From assembly GCF_030733745.1 (NCBI RefSeq), contig NZ_JASHIK010000013.1, positions 62,001-126,000 on the forward strand: 64,000 nt of DNA, written 5' to 3'. Source of the DNA: Stappia sp. MMSF_3263. GTDB lineage: Bacteria; Pseudomonadota; Alphaproteobacteria; Rhizobiales; Stappiaceae. The translations under genes were made by a program, and so were the position numbers. The notes under the pieces are model-generated. The model saw only the letters and a list, made by a program, of their open reading frames with translations, was not told the origin of the DNA and did not search any database. Within the stretch, counting starts at the first letter, position 1; every line of letters starts with the position of its first letter. Below, one piece after another: positions 34,162 to 43,000 of this stretch.

Positions 34162-35123
34162 CAGTTCGTCTCCTGGAGCTGGGCGATGCGGGTCCGGGTG
34201 GTGCCGACCACGATCTGGTCATGGGCACGCACGATGCCGGTGACCGTACGGCGGGATTGCAGGTTGAGGATGTCGATGACGTCGCCCTTCGCGCCGTTCG
34301 ACATGGCCTGACCGATCGTGGTCAGCGTCATGCCGGCGGTCTGGTAGACGAGCGTCACCTTGGCGCCCCGCTTGACCAGCACCGGCTGCTCGAAGTCGAT
34401 GGCGCGCAGCGGTCGTCCGGCCTGGATGGAGCGGCGCGCGGCAAGGCCGACGATGTTGCCGAGATCCGCGACCTGACGAAGGGTCAGGCGATTGCGCGGC
34501 ATGCGCACGGGAGCGAGGTCGGCTTCGGCGACGATGGTGCCGCGCTCGATCGGGCGAATGGCGGTGTAGACCTCGATCATCTCCTGGGCGAGCCCGGTCA
34601 GCTTGACCGACTGGGTGCGGCTGGCGGCGCGAACGCGCAGGGTGGCCGAGACACGGCCGGAGGCGCGATCCCAGTCGAGGGTCTCGACGGAAACCGGATT
34701 GCCCTGGCCGGCATCGGCGATGATGGGACCGCGAAACCCGGACAGCGAGACCTGCAGCGCGTCGGCATCGAGGCCGGTCTCGCGGAGCAGCAGCGCGTCG
34801 CGAACCGCGGCCTCGACCTCGGCTTCGCCGATGGTGAGGGCAAGACGCTCGACCATAACCTGACGCAGTCCGTCGGTGCCGGCCTCGGCAAAGCCTGCCG
34901 CCTGGGCGCGTTCGGCGATGACATGGGCGGAAACCGCACCGCGGGTTCCAAGGTCCGGGGCCCGGAACAGCGGCGTTGCCGCGTGCCGGCCGGCCTCCGG
35001 GTAGAAGTCGCCGATCGTCACGACGGCGCCGGTGACCGCAACCTCGGAACGCAGCGTGGCCGCGGCAAGCGGCGCTGCCGACAGCGCAAGGAGGGCGGCG
35101 GCGAGGAGTGAGTTGCGAAGCAT
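34161..35123 (-). CDS. flgA: P-ring assembly chaperone FlgA
   Basis: A 320-residue periplasmic protein with a signal peptide to about residue 24 (ALSAAPLAAA) and a C-terminal SAF-like FlgA domain (RGTIVAEADLAPVRMPRN, RRSIQAGRPLRA, VKRGAKVTLVYQTAGMTLTT). FlgA helps FlgI polymerise. I prefer the ATG at 35123 to that at 35132, because GGAAGG abuts the latter and is nine bases from the former. The long N-terminal half is typical of alphaproteobacterial FlgA. Confidence 0.92.
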   Translation of the reverse strand: MLRNSLLAAALLALSAAPLAAATLRSEVAVTGAVVTIGDFYPEAGRHAATPLFRAPDLGTRGAVSAHVIAERAQAAGFAEAGTDGLRQVMVERLALTIGEAEVEAAVRDALLLRETGLDADALQVSLSGFRGPIIADAGQGNPVSVETLDWDRASGRVSATLRVRAASRTQSVKLTGLAQEMIEVYTAIRPIERGTIVAEADLAPVRMPRNRLTLRQVADLGNIVGLAARRSIQAGRPLRAIDFEQPVLVKRGAKVTLVYQTAGMTLTTIGQAMSNGAKGDVIDILNLQSRRTVTGIVRAHDQIVVGTTRTRIAQLQETN

Positions 35124-35152
35124 GGCCTGCATCCTTCCGTTCAGCCGGCGCG

Positions 35153-35935
35153 TCAGCGCAGGTTCGAGGTGGTGGCCGACATCTCGTCGGCAGCCTTGAT
35201 GATGCGCGAGTTCATCTCGTAGGCGCGCTGGGCGGCGATCAGGTCGGAGATCTCTCCGACGGCCTCGACATTCGCCATTTCCAGATGCTTCTGCATCAGG
35301 TCGCCGAAGCCGGCCTCGCCGGGCGTGCCGACAATGGCGGCGCCGCTCGATTCCGTCGGCAGGAACAGGTTGTCGCCGATGGCTTCAAGGCCGGACTTGT
35401 TGATGAAGCGGGCGGTCTGGATCTGGCCGAGCTGCTGTACCGCGTTGTTGGCGTCGAGCACCTGGACCTGACCATCGGTGGAGATGGTGATGTCGCGGGC
35501 ATCTTCCGGAATGACGATGCCCGGGAGGATCGCATAGCCGTCGATGGTCACCAGCTGGCCGTTGGGGTCGCGCTCGAAGGAGCCGTCGCGGGTGTAGGCC
35601 GTGCCGCCGTCCGGCATCTGGATCTGGAAGAACCCTTCGCCGCGAACCGCAACGTCCAGTTCCTTGCCGGTCTGGGTCAGGTTGCCCTGGCTCATGATGC
35701 GGGCGGTCGAGGCGGTCTTGACACCTGAACCGATCTGCACGCCGGTCGGGACGACGGTTCCGTTGGCCGAGGAGTTGGTGCCCATGCGGCGCAGGTTCTG
35801 GTAGAGCAGGTCCTGAAAATCCGCGCGCTGGCGCTTGTAGCCAGTGGTGCGCATGTTGGCGACGTTGTTCGAGATGACCTCGACGTTGAGTTCCTGGGCG
35901 CGCATGCCGGTGGCGGCGATGTGAAGTGCCTTCAT
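35153..35935 (-). CDS. flgG: Distal rod protein FlgG
   Basis: A 260-residue rod subunit, the usual length. N-terminal ISNNVANMRTTGYKRQRADF and C-terminal DLIAAQRAYEMNSRIIKAADEM are FlgG signatures. The start at 35935 (MKALHIAATGM) aligns with the family and has AAGGGA upstream. It sits between flgF and flgA in the operon driven from 36766. Confidence 0.95.
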   Translation of the reverse strand: MKALHIAATGMRAQELNVEVISNNVANMRTTGYKRQRADFQDLLYQNLRRMGTNSSANGTVVPTGVQIGSGVKTASTARIMSQGNLTQTGKELDVAVRGEGFFQIQMPDGGTAYTRDGSFERDPNGQLVTIDGYAILPGIVIPEDARDITISTDGQVQVLDANNAVQQLGQIQTARFINKSGLEAIGDNLFLPTESSGAAIVGTPGEAGFGDLMQKHLEMANVEAVGEISDLIAAQRAYEMNSRIIKAADEMSATTSNLR

Positions 35936-35960
35936 GACGAATATCCCTTTTCCGCTTCGC

Positions 35961-36698
35961 TCAGGCCGTGACCGATCCGAGACGCTCGATTGCCTTGCGC
36001 AGCAATTCATCGCCTTCGTTGATCATCTTCGAGACGGCCGTGTAGTGGCGGGTGATCTCGATCATCCGGGTCACTTCGATGACGCCGGAGACGTTGGATT
36101 TCTCGACCGCGCCCTGCAGCACGCGAATGCGTTCGGCCGGTTGCGGATTCTCGCCGGCGAACAGGTTGTCGCCGATCCGGGTGAGCATCTGGGGATTTTC
36201 GAATTCGACCATGCGCAGGCGCCCCTTGACGCCAAGCGCCGTGGAGACCGTGCCGTCCTCGGCGATGGTCACGTCGGTATCCTCGGCGGTGAAGACGAGC
36301 GGGCCGCCTTCGCCGAGTACCGGCCGACCATCCGCGGTCACCATCTGACCTGTCGAGTCCAGGTGGAATGCACCGTTGCGGGTGAAGCGCTCACCTTCCG
36401 GCGTGTCGATCACGAAGAAGCCTTCGCCCTCGACGGCGACGTCGAAAGCGTTTTCGGTCAGCGAGATCGAACCGGCCTCGAAGTTCGAGGACGCGCCGTA
36501 GTCGACCACATACGAGAAGTCCTGGTCGCCATCAACGAAGCTGGAAGCCTCGGCGACGGGCATCAGGTACTCCTCGAACAGCAACCGCTGGGCCTTGAAA
36601 CCCGTGGTGTTCATGTTGGCCAGATTGTTGGCCACCACGCTCAACTGGTTGCGAAGGGCCGTCTGACGCGACAGCCCGATCAGCAGGGAATTCTCCAT
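35961..36698 (-). CDS. flgF: Proximal rod protein FlgF
   Basis: A 245-residue rod subunit. N-terminus MENSLLIGLSRQTALRNQL and NNLANMNTTGFKAQR, C-terminus VTRMIEITRHYTAVSKMI. It is the first gene of flgF-flgG-flgA-flgH; a sigma-54 promoter lies 68 bases upstream of its start. The divergent gene is fliL. Confidence 0.94.
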   Translation of the reverse strand: MENSLLIGLSRQTALRNQLSVVANNLANMNTTGFKAQRLLFEEYLMPVAEASSFVDGDQDFSYVVDYGASSNFEAGSISLTENAFDVAVEGEGFFVIDTPEGERFTRNGAFHLDSTGQMVTADGRPVLGEGGPLVFTAEDTDVTIAEDGTVSTALGVKGRLRMVEFENPQMLTRIGDNLFAGENPQPAERIRVLQGAVEKSNVSGVIEVTRMIEITRHYTAVSKMINEGDELLRKAIERLGSVTA

Positions 36699-36765
36699 GA
36701 CGTGTCGTTCCTATGCTCCCCAGCGAGCACCCGTTCTCCCCAGATCGGATGCCCGTTAACCCTGA

Positions 36766-36781
36766 AGCAGGCTTCGTGCCA
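36766..36781 (-). promoter_or_regulatory. Sigma-54 promoter of flgF operon
   Basis: Minus strand TGGCACG-N4-CTGCT, with the invariant GG and GC in register and one mismatch in the -12 box. Confidence 0.8.
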
Positions 36782-36832
36782 AGTCGCGGTTCATTGATTT
36801 AATTGAGATATTTGGAGTGCCCGGGGAGGCAG

Positions 36833-36850
36833 CCCGGCAGCTTTGCCGCC
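36833..36850. promoter_or_regulatory. Degenerate enhancer-like palindrome, flgF/fliL
   Basis: CCCGGCA-N4-TGCCGCC: right arms but a 4-base spacer and two mismatches. It stands 15 bases from the better site at 36865, so the two may form a pair. Confidence 0.4.
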
Positions 36851-36864
36851 CCATTCCTTACCGA

Positions 36865-36880
36865 CCGGCAAAAATTGCCG
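36865..36880. promoter_or_regulatory. FlbD enhancer-like palindrome (ftr-like), flgF/fliL
   Basis: CCGGCA-AAAAT-TGCCG, 5-base spacer, about 85 bp upstream of the flgF sigma-54 promoter and close to the CtrA boxes of fliL. Confidence 0.62.
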
Positions 36881-36894
36881 CGTAATGCAAGTCG

Positions 36895-36922
36895 TTAACG
36901 ATCCGGTAACCAGTCGTTAACC
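36895..36922 (+). promoter_or_regulatory. Tandem CtrA-type boxes of fliL
   Basis: Three half-sites in perfect 11-base register: TTAA-N7-GTAA-N7-TTAACC, 61-88 bases upstream of the fliL start codon. This is the arrangement expected for CtrA control of an early flagellar operon. Confidence 0.7.
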
Positions 36923-36982
36923 ATTGTGGCTTTAGAAATTAATCATACGCGCGGGAGGGTAGCGCAGCGAGAGTGAGCCACG

Positions 36983-37486
36983 ATGACGGCGGATGCGGAT
37001 GCAGTCGACGCCGGCGCCCCGGAAGAGGCGACCGGCAGGTCGAAGAAGAAGCTGGTGATTTTCGGAGTTGCCGGTCTGGCGCTTCTGCTGGTTGGCGGCG
37101 GTGCCGGCGCCTATTTCCTGGGGGTCTTCGATGCTTCGGCGCCGTCCCAGCAGGTTGAGGGCGAGCCGGCTCCGGCCCAGAAGCCGGTGGTGTTCTACGA
37201 CCTTCCCGAGATGACGGTGAACCTGTCGACGGACGGTCGGGCGACCTACCTCAAGGTCCGCATCGCGCTGGAAGTCGCCGACAAGGCGGCCGTGCAACAA
37301 ATCGAGCCGTTCCTGCCGCGCATCCTGGACGCATTCCAGGTTTATCTGCGCGAACTCAGGCCGGCGGACCTCGAAGGGTCTTCCGGATTGTTCCGACTCA
37401 AGGAAGAGTTGCTGCGACGCATCAACACCGCAGTCTACCCGGCGCGGATCGAGGGCGTGCTCTTCAAGGAAATTCTGGTCCAGTAG
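36983..37486 (+). CDS. fliL: Flagellar basal body protein FliL
   Basis: A 167-residue inner-membrane protein. A cytosolic tail of about 23 residues is followed by one membrane helix (LVIFGVAGLALLLVGGGAG) and a periplasmic domain with FYDLPEMTVNLS and LRRINTAVYP. FliL surrounds the stator and supports torque. It heads the operon fliL-fliM-DUF6468-motE-TPR, with CtrA-type boxes upstream. Confidence 0.93.
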   Translation: MTADADAVDAGAPEEATGRSKKKLVIFGVAGLALLLVGGGAGAYFLGVFDASAPSQQVEGEPAPAQKPVVFYDLPEMTVNLSTDGRATYLKVRIALEVADKAAVQQIEPFLPRILDAFQVYLRELRPADLEGSSGLFRLKEELLRRINTAVYPARIEGVLFKEILVQ

Positions 37487-37499
37487 GGTCGCAAATCCA

Positions 37500-38723
37500 A
37501 TGGCCGACGACGACGAACTTGGCAACATCGACGAGGCGTGGGGCGAGGCTCTGGCGGAGCAGCTCGACGGCGAGGACGAAGACGAGGACCTGGCTGCCGC
37601 CTGGGGTGCCGCGCTTGAGGAGCAGGGCGTCGCCGGTGGCGACGACATGGCCGCCCAATGGGCGGCGATGATCGACGATAGCGAGCCGGAACTCGAGAAC
37701 GCCACGCGCGGCGCCGACCGCATCCTCAACCAGGAGGAAATCGACAACCTCCTGGGTTTCAATATCGAGGATACGATCGCCGCCGACCAGAGCGGTATCC
37801 GGGCGCTGATCAATTCGGCGATGGTCTCCTACGAGCGTCTGCCGATGCTCGAGATCGTCTTCGATCGTCTCGTGCGCCTGACGACGACCTCGCTTCGCAA
37901 TTTCACCTCCGACAATGTCGAGGTGTCGCTCGACAGTATCTCCTCGGTGCGGTTCGGCGACTATCTCAACTCGATTCCGCTGCCCGCGATCCTTGGTGTC
38001 TTCAAGGCCGAGGAGTGGGACGGCTTCGGTCTTTGCACGGTGGAATCGAGCCTCATCTACTCGATCATCGACGTGCTGCTCGGCGGCGGGCGGGGCATGT
38101 CGGCCGTGCGCGTGGAGGGCCGACCCTACACGACCATCGAGAGCAACCTCGTGCGGCGGATGATCGAGATCATCATGCACGACATGGAGCAGGCGTTCTC
38201 GCCGCTCTCGCCGGTGCACTACAATCTGGAGCGGCTGGAAACCAATCCGCGTTTCGCCGCGATTTCGCGCCCTGCCAACGCAGCCATCCTCGTCGAGCTT
38301 CGCATCGACATGGAAGACCGCGGCGGCAAGATCGAAATCATGATGCCCTATGCAACGCTCGAGCCGATCCGCGATCTGCTCCTGCAGATGTTCATGGGCG
38401 AGAAGTTCGGCCGCGATCCGATCTGGGAAGGGCATCTGGCGACCGAGATCTATGCCGCGGAAGTCGATGTCGACGCGGTTCTCTACGAGACGCACATGCC
38501 TCTCGGCCGGGTTCTGGACCTTCAGGTCGGAGAAACGCTGCTGTTCGACATATCCCCGAACGATCCGGTTTCGATCAAGTGCGGCGGCATTCCGCTGACG
38601 CAAGGAACGATGGGCAAGGACGAGGACGCGATCGCGATCCGCGTCGAGCGCGTCTTGCAGAAGCCCAAGATGACCCTGGCCGCGTTCGAACGCGCCATGC
38701 AGAAGGAAATGGACCCGACATGA
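37500..38723 (+). CDS. fliM: Flagellar motor switch protein FliM
   Basis: A 407-residue C-ring subunit. The CheY-binding motif ILNQEEIDNLL is at residues 75-85, not at the N-terminus. The FliM middle domain follows (RFGDYLNSIPLPAI, LCTVESSLIYSIIDVLLGG) and then the SpoA domain (LGRVLDLQVGETLLFD). The 74-residue acidic extension contains three Trp-centred repeats (W14, W35, W54). fliM ends in an ATGA overlap with the next gene. Confidence 0.95.
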   Translation: MADDDELGNIDEAWGEALAEQLDGEDEDEDLAAAWGAALEEQGVAGGDDMAAQWAAMIDDSEPELENATRGADRILNQEEIDNLLGFNIEDTIAADQSGIRALINSAMVSYERLPMLEIVFDRLVRLTTTSLRNFTSDNVEVSLDSISSVRFGDYLNSIPLPAILGVFKAEEWDGFGLCTVESSLIYSIIDVLLGGGRGMSAVRVEGRPYTTIESNLVRRMIEIIMHDMEQAFSPLSPVHYNLERLETNPRFAAISRPANAAILVELRIDMEDRGGKIEIMMPYATLEPIRDLLLQMFMGEKFGRDPIWEGHLATEIYAAEVDVDAVLYETHMPLGRVLDLQVGETLLFDISPNDPVSIKCGGIPLTQGTMGKDEDAIAIRVERVLQKPKMTLAAFERAMQKEMDPT

Positions 38724-39211
38724 GCACGCTCCCCGTTGGACTGATGATCGAGAGCCTGGTTGCCGTGCTGTTGCTGGTGACGATTGCCTATTGCGTCGTT
38801 CTCAACAAGCGCCTGAAGCGCCTGCGCGCCGACGAGGAAGCCCTGCGGGCGACGATCTCGGAGCTCATCACCGCCTCGGAAATTGCCGAGCGCGCCATTC
38901 TCGGGCTCAAGGCGACGGCCGGCGAGGCCGACCGCACGCTGGGCCAGCGTCTTGTCGATGCCGAGCGTCTGTCGCAGGAACTCGCCGCCCAGATCGGGAC
39001 GGGCAATACCGTGCTTGAGCGGATCACGCAGATCGCCGAGGCTGCCTCGTCACGTCCGGCGCCGGAGGCGCCTGTCGCCCGGGTTCAGCCCGAGATGGCC
39101 GAACCGGCCCGTCCGGCGACGATGCGGGCGAGCGATATCCGTTCCGCCGCAATGGAAGCCACCGCGCGCCTGGAGCATTTCCGTCGCCGTGCAGCGGAGC
39201 AGGCCGCGTGA
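38720..39211 (+). CDS. DUF6468 membrane protein of flagellar operon
   Basis: A 163-residue protein with one N-terminal membrane helix (IESLVAVLLLVTIAYCVVL), a coiled-coil stretch (about 32-110) and a Pro/Ala-rich part. It matches my memory of DUF6468, a family found between fliM and motE in alphaproteobacteria. It overlaps fliM and motE by four bases each, so it is strictly co-expressed. The role is unknown; a part in stator or switch assembly is a guess. Confidence 0.72.
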   Translation: MSTLPVGLMIESLVAVLLLVTIAYCVVLNKRLKRLRADEEALRATISELITASEIAERAILGLKATAGEADRTLGQRLVDAERLSQELAAQIGTGNTVLERITQIAEAASSRPAPEAPVARVQPEMAEPARPATMRASDIRSAAMEATARLEHFRRRAAEQAA

Positions 39212-39978
39212 CAAACCTGCGCCTGATCCCCGCCCTTGTGCTGGCAGCCAGCGCGTTGTTCGCGCTGAAGCTGCTCGGCTTCGCGCTGGATGGCGGCAGC
39301 CATGTCACCAGCGTCGGCATGGGCGTGGCGATGGCGCAGCAGGCGGACGGCACAAAGGGGCAGGAGGGCGACGCTGCGCCCGCGCCCGACGCCGAGGCGG
39401 CCGCATCCGGACAGGGGAGCGAGGATGTCGCGACCGGGGATGCGCCGGGCGAATCTCCGCTGCCGGCCGGTATCGGGGGCGCGACGGAACCGCCGCCCTT
39501 GCCGGGCGGACTGGAACTCGGGAGCTCCATTGCCGAACGCAAGGTGCTTGAGTCGCTGAGCGACCGGCGCCGCGAACTCGACAATCGCGAAAAGCAGTTC
39601 GACCTTCGTCAGCAGTTGCTGAAGTCGACGGAGGAACGACTGCAGAAGAAGGTCGACGAGATGGCAGCGCTCGAGGCCAGCATCAAGTCGCTGCGCGATG
39701 CGCAGGTGCAGCGCGAGGAGGCCGAGCTGAAGGATCTCGTGATCATGTACGAGTCCATGAAGGCGAAGGACGCGGCGCGAATCTTCGACCGGCTGGATCT
39801 CGACATCATGATCCGGGTGGCGAAAGCGATGAAGCCCCGCAAGATGGCCGACATCATGGCCCGCATGTCGCCCGAGGCGAGCGAGCGGTTGACCGTGGCG
39901 CTCGTGACCGGCCGCAAGCCGGCCGCGATACAGGCCGATGCCGGCCCGCCCGAGTTGCCGAAGATCATGGGTAACTGA
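39208..39978 (+). CDS. motE: MotE-like periplasmic chaperone
   Basis: A 256-residue exported protein. A hydrophobic N-terminus (LIPALVLAASALFALKLLGFAL) is followed by a Pro/Ala-rich region, a coiled coil (about 110-175) and an MgtE-N-like helical domain (YESMKAKDAARIFDRLDLD, MKPRKMADIMARMSPE). This is the layout of MotE, the chaperone of MotC in Sinorhizobium. The GTG start at 39208 overlaps the previous stop. MotC itself is not in the window. Confidence 0.8.
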   Translation: MTNLRLIPALVLAASALFALKLLGFALDGGSHVTSVGMGVAMAQQADGTKGQEGDAAPAPDAEAAASGQGSEDVATGDAPGESPLPAGIGGATEPPPLPGGLELGSSIAERKVLESLSDRRRELDNREKQFDLRQQLLKSTEERLQKKVDEMAALEASIKSLRDAQVQREEAELKDLVIMYESMKAKDAARIFDRLDLDIMIRVAKAMKPRKMADIMARMSPEASERLTVALVTGRKPAAIQADAGPPELPKIMGN

Positions 39979-40070
39979 CGGAAACATGCGGTTTCTGCCG
40001 TTCGGTTAAACATCACGTTAAGCCGGATTGGCTAGACTTGCAGTTCGATCCAACGGTTCAGGGGAGCCCC

Positions 40071-43000
40071 GTGAGGCAGCCAGGTCCGCAGAAGCAGAAG
40101 ACGCAAGACGTCGCCACGAAACGCGTGGCGGCGATTTTTGCGTTTGCGCGCCTCTGCTTGGCTGTCCTGCTGTTGCTGCCGGTGCTTGGCCAACTCGCCG
40201 GCGCGCAGACGCTGAAGGCGACCCTGCGGGCCTCCCAGCAGGATGGGTACGGACGGCTCGTGCTGACCTTCGAGGATCTTTCGCTGTTGCCGGAATACGA
40301 CGCGCTTGCCTCCAACGGCGTGTTGCGCATCCGTTTTCGCGACGAGGTTTCGACCAGCGTCGAGAGCGTGCCCATCGACATGCCCGACTTCATCTCGATC
40401 GCCCGTCGCGATCCCGACGGGTCGGCCCTGCGTTTCGCGTTGATGCGCGACTTTCGCGTCAACACAATGGAGGCGGGCGAAAAGCTCTTCATCGATCTCC
40501 TGCCGCCGAACTGGCAGGGCTTGCCGCCGGGCCTTCCCGACGATGTGGTCCGCGAGCTTGCACGCCGCGCGGAAGAAGCGATCCGCCGCGCCCGCGCGCT
40601 CGAGCAGGCGCGCCTCAAGGGACAGATCGAGCCGCAGGTGGACCTGAGCGTCGGCAATCATCCGACCTTCACGCGATTGTCTTTCGACTGGAACCTGAAC
40701 TTCGATTCCGCCTTCGTACGCGAGGGCGACATGGTCAAGCTCACCTTCAACCACGACGTTCCGCTGGATCTCAGCCAGTTGCGGGCCCATTTGCCGCCGG
40801 GCGTGGCCGATGCCACCGCCTTTGTCGATGAAGGCAGGCTCAAGTTCCTGTTGCGCGTCAACCCGGACGTCGACATTCGCGCCTTCCGGGAGGGCATGTC
40901 CTATGTGGTCGACATCACGCCGCGGGCCATGCCGGACGATCCGGTCAACGCGGCGATCGATGAGGCGCTGAAGGAAACGACGGCAGTCCCGCAGGGGGCG
41001 AGCGAGATGGTGACCGCGGCCGGCGACAGCGGCCCGGCGCAAACGCCGACGGATGTCGACGTACCCGATTCGTCGGTGGCGGCGGGGCCGGAGCGCTCGC
41101 TTGCGGAAGCGGATGCCGCCCCGCGGCCCGTGTCCAAGCCCGGCGCCGAAGAAACCATGCAGGCGTCCGCCGGACCCGATGCCACCGCCGACGAGATGTT
41201 GGCGGCGCTTGCGGCCGGAGATGGCGGCACGATGGCTGCCGCCGCGATGACGCAGGTGGCGGAAGCCGAAGAACCTGCGGTGGAGCCCGCTGCGGCACCG
41301 CAGACCCGGGAACCCGAACAGACGGCCGAAGGACAGGCGCAGGCCGCACAGGTGCCCGAAAAGCCGACCGAGGACGACCTGCCGGGAGAGATCGACCTTC
41401 GCAAGATTGCCCGGCCGGCGGAGGTTCCCGCCGACGCGCCCGAGCCTGCTACCGCGACGCCCGAGACGCCGCCGCTTGGCTATGACGACGAGGCACGCCG
41501 CTTCGTCGTCGCCGAAGCCCGGCGTATCGGCGACACTGTCCGGATCGCGTTTCCGTTTTCCGATCCCGTTTCCTCGGCGGTGTTCAGGCGCTACCAGAGT
41601 ATCTATCTGGTCTTCGATACGGCCGATCCGATCGATATTCGCGGCATGCGTTCGGTTCTCGCCGATCGTATCGAGGCGGTCGAGTCGACGGCGTCGGGCG
41701 ACTGGCAGACCATTCGCATCGATCTCGACCGGGACGCGCTTGCGACAATCGGGGTCGACGGAAGCTCGTGGATCATGACCATCGGCGACACGATCCTGGA
41801 ACCGTCCCGGCCGCTGACGCTCGAGCGCGCGGTTCGCGGGGATGGCGGCGCGACGATTGCCATTCCCTTCAAGGCGCCGGCGCAGGTGCGCAGCGTGCCT
41901 GATCCTTTTGTCGGCGATCGGGTGTCCGTCGTCACGGGCTTCGGTCCGGCGCGCGGCGTGCTCAAGCCGCAGAGCTTCACGGAGTTCGACGCATTGATGT
42001 CGGCCCATGGTGTCGCGGTCCTTCCCAAGGCCGATGACCTCGAGGTCAAGATCGAGGGCGACGCCATCATTCTGGAGCGGCCGCGCGGACTTGCTGTGTC
42101 GCAGGGCAACCTGTCGCAAGGTTCCAAGGTGCTGCAGCCGGTTGTCGATCCGTCCACGCCGGGCCATGTCGATCTCGGCAACCTGATGAGCAGCGATACC
42201 GAGGACTTCCTCCAGAAGATCAAGGAAATGGAGTACCGCACCGCGAACACGCCGGAAGAGAACCGCCGGGTGCCGCGGATGGAGCTGTCGCGCTTCTACC
42301 TTGCTCACGGATTTGCCCACGAGGCGCTCGGACTGATGCGACTGGCCGAAGGGGACGATCCGGCACTGACGCGCGATCCGAGCTTCAATCTGCTCATGGG
42401 CGCCGCACAGGCGCTCGCCGTGCGTCCGAAGGAGGCGATGGGCTATCTCAACCAGGGCGAACTGGTGGATAACGCGGACGCGGCGGTGTGGCGGACAGTC
42501 ACCTCGGCACAGCTGCGCGACTGGACGGCGGCGCGCCACAACATGTCGCGCGGGCGGGCGGTGGTTGGAAACTATCCCGAGATCATCCAGATCGAGTTCA
42601 ACCTCGCGGCCGCGGAAACGATGGTCGAGGTGCACGACTACGGACAGGCTGCGGCCGTGCTCTCCGAGATCGATCCGAGCCTTGCCACCCCCCGCCAGGC
42701 GGCGCGCTACGACATCATTCGGGGCGAGCTTGCTGATGCTTCCGGGCGCTCGCGGGAGGCCCTGACCGCCTTCGATCTCGTGCAGCGCTCGACCGAGCGG
42801 CCGCTCGCCGCGAAGGCAGCCTATCTGGGGCTGCGCATCCGCCATCGCGACGGCGAGATTTCGACGGACGAGGCGATCGAGGAACTGGCGGGACTGGCCG
42901 CATCCTGGCGCGGCGACGAGATCGAGCTGCAGACGCTGCGCTTTCTTGCTCAGCTCTATGTGCAGTCGGGCCAGTACCGCAATGCCTTCGAGGCGATGCA

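Noticed and set aside
40018-40056. CtrA box before the large TPR gene
   Set aside because: TTAA-N8-TTAA has the wrong spacing by one base.
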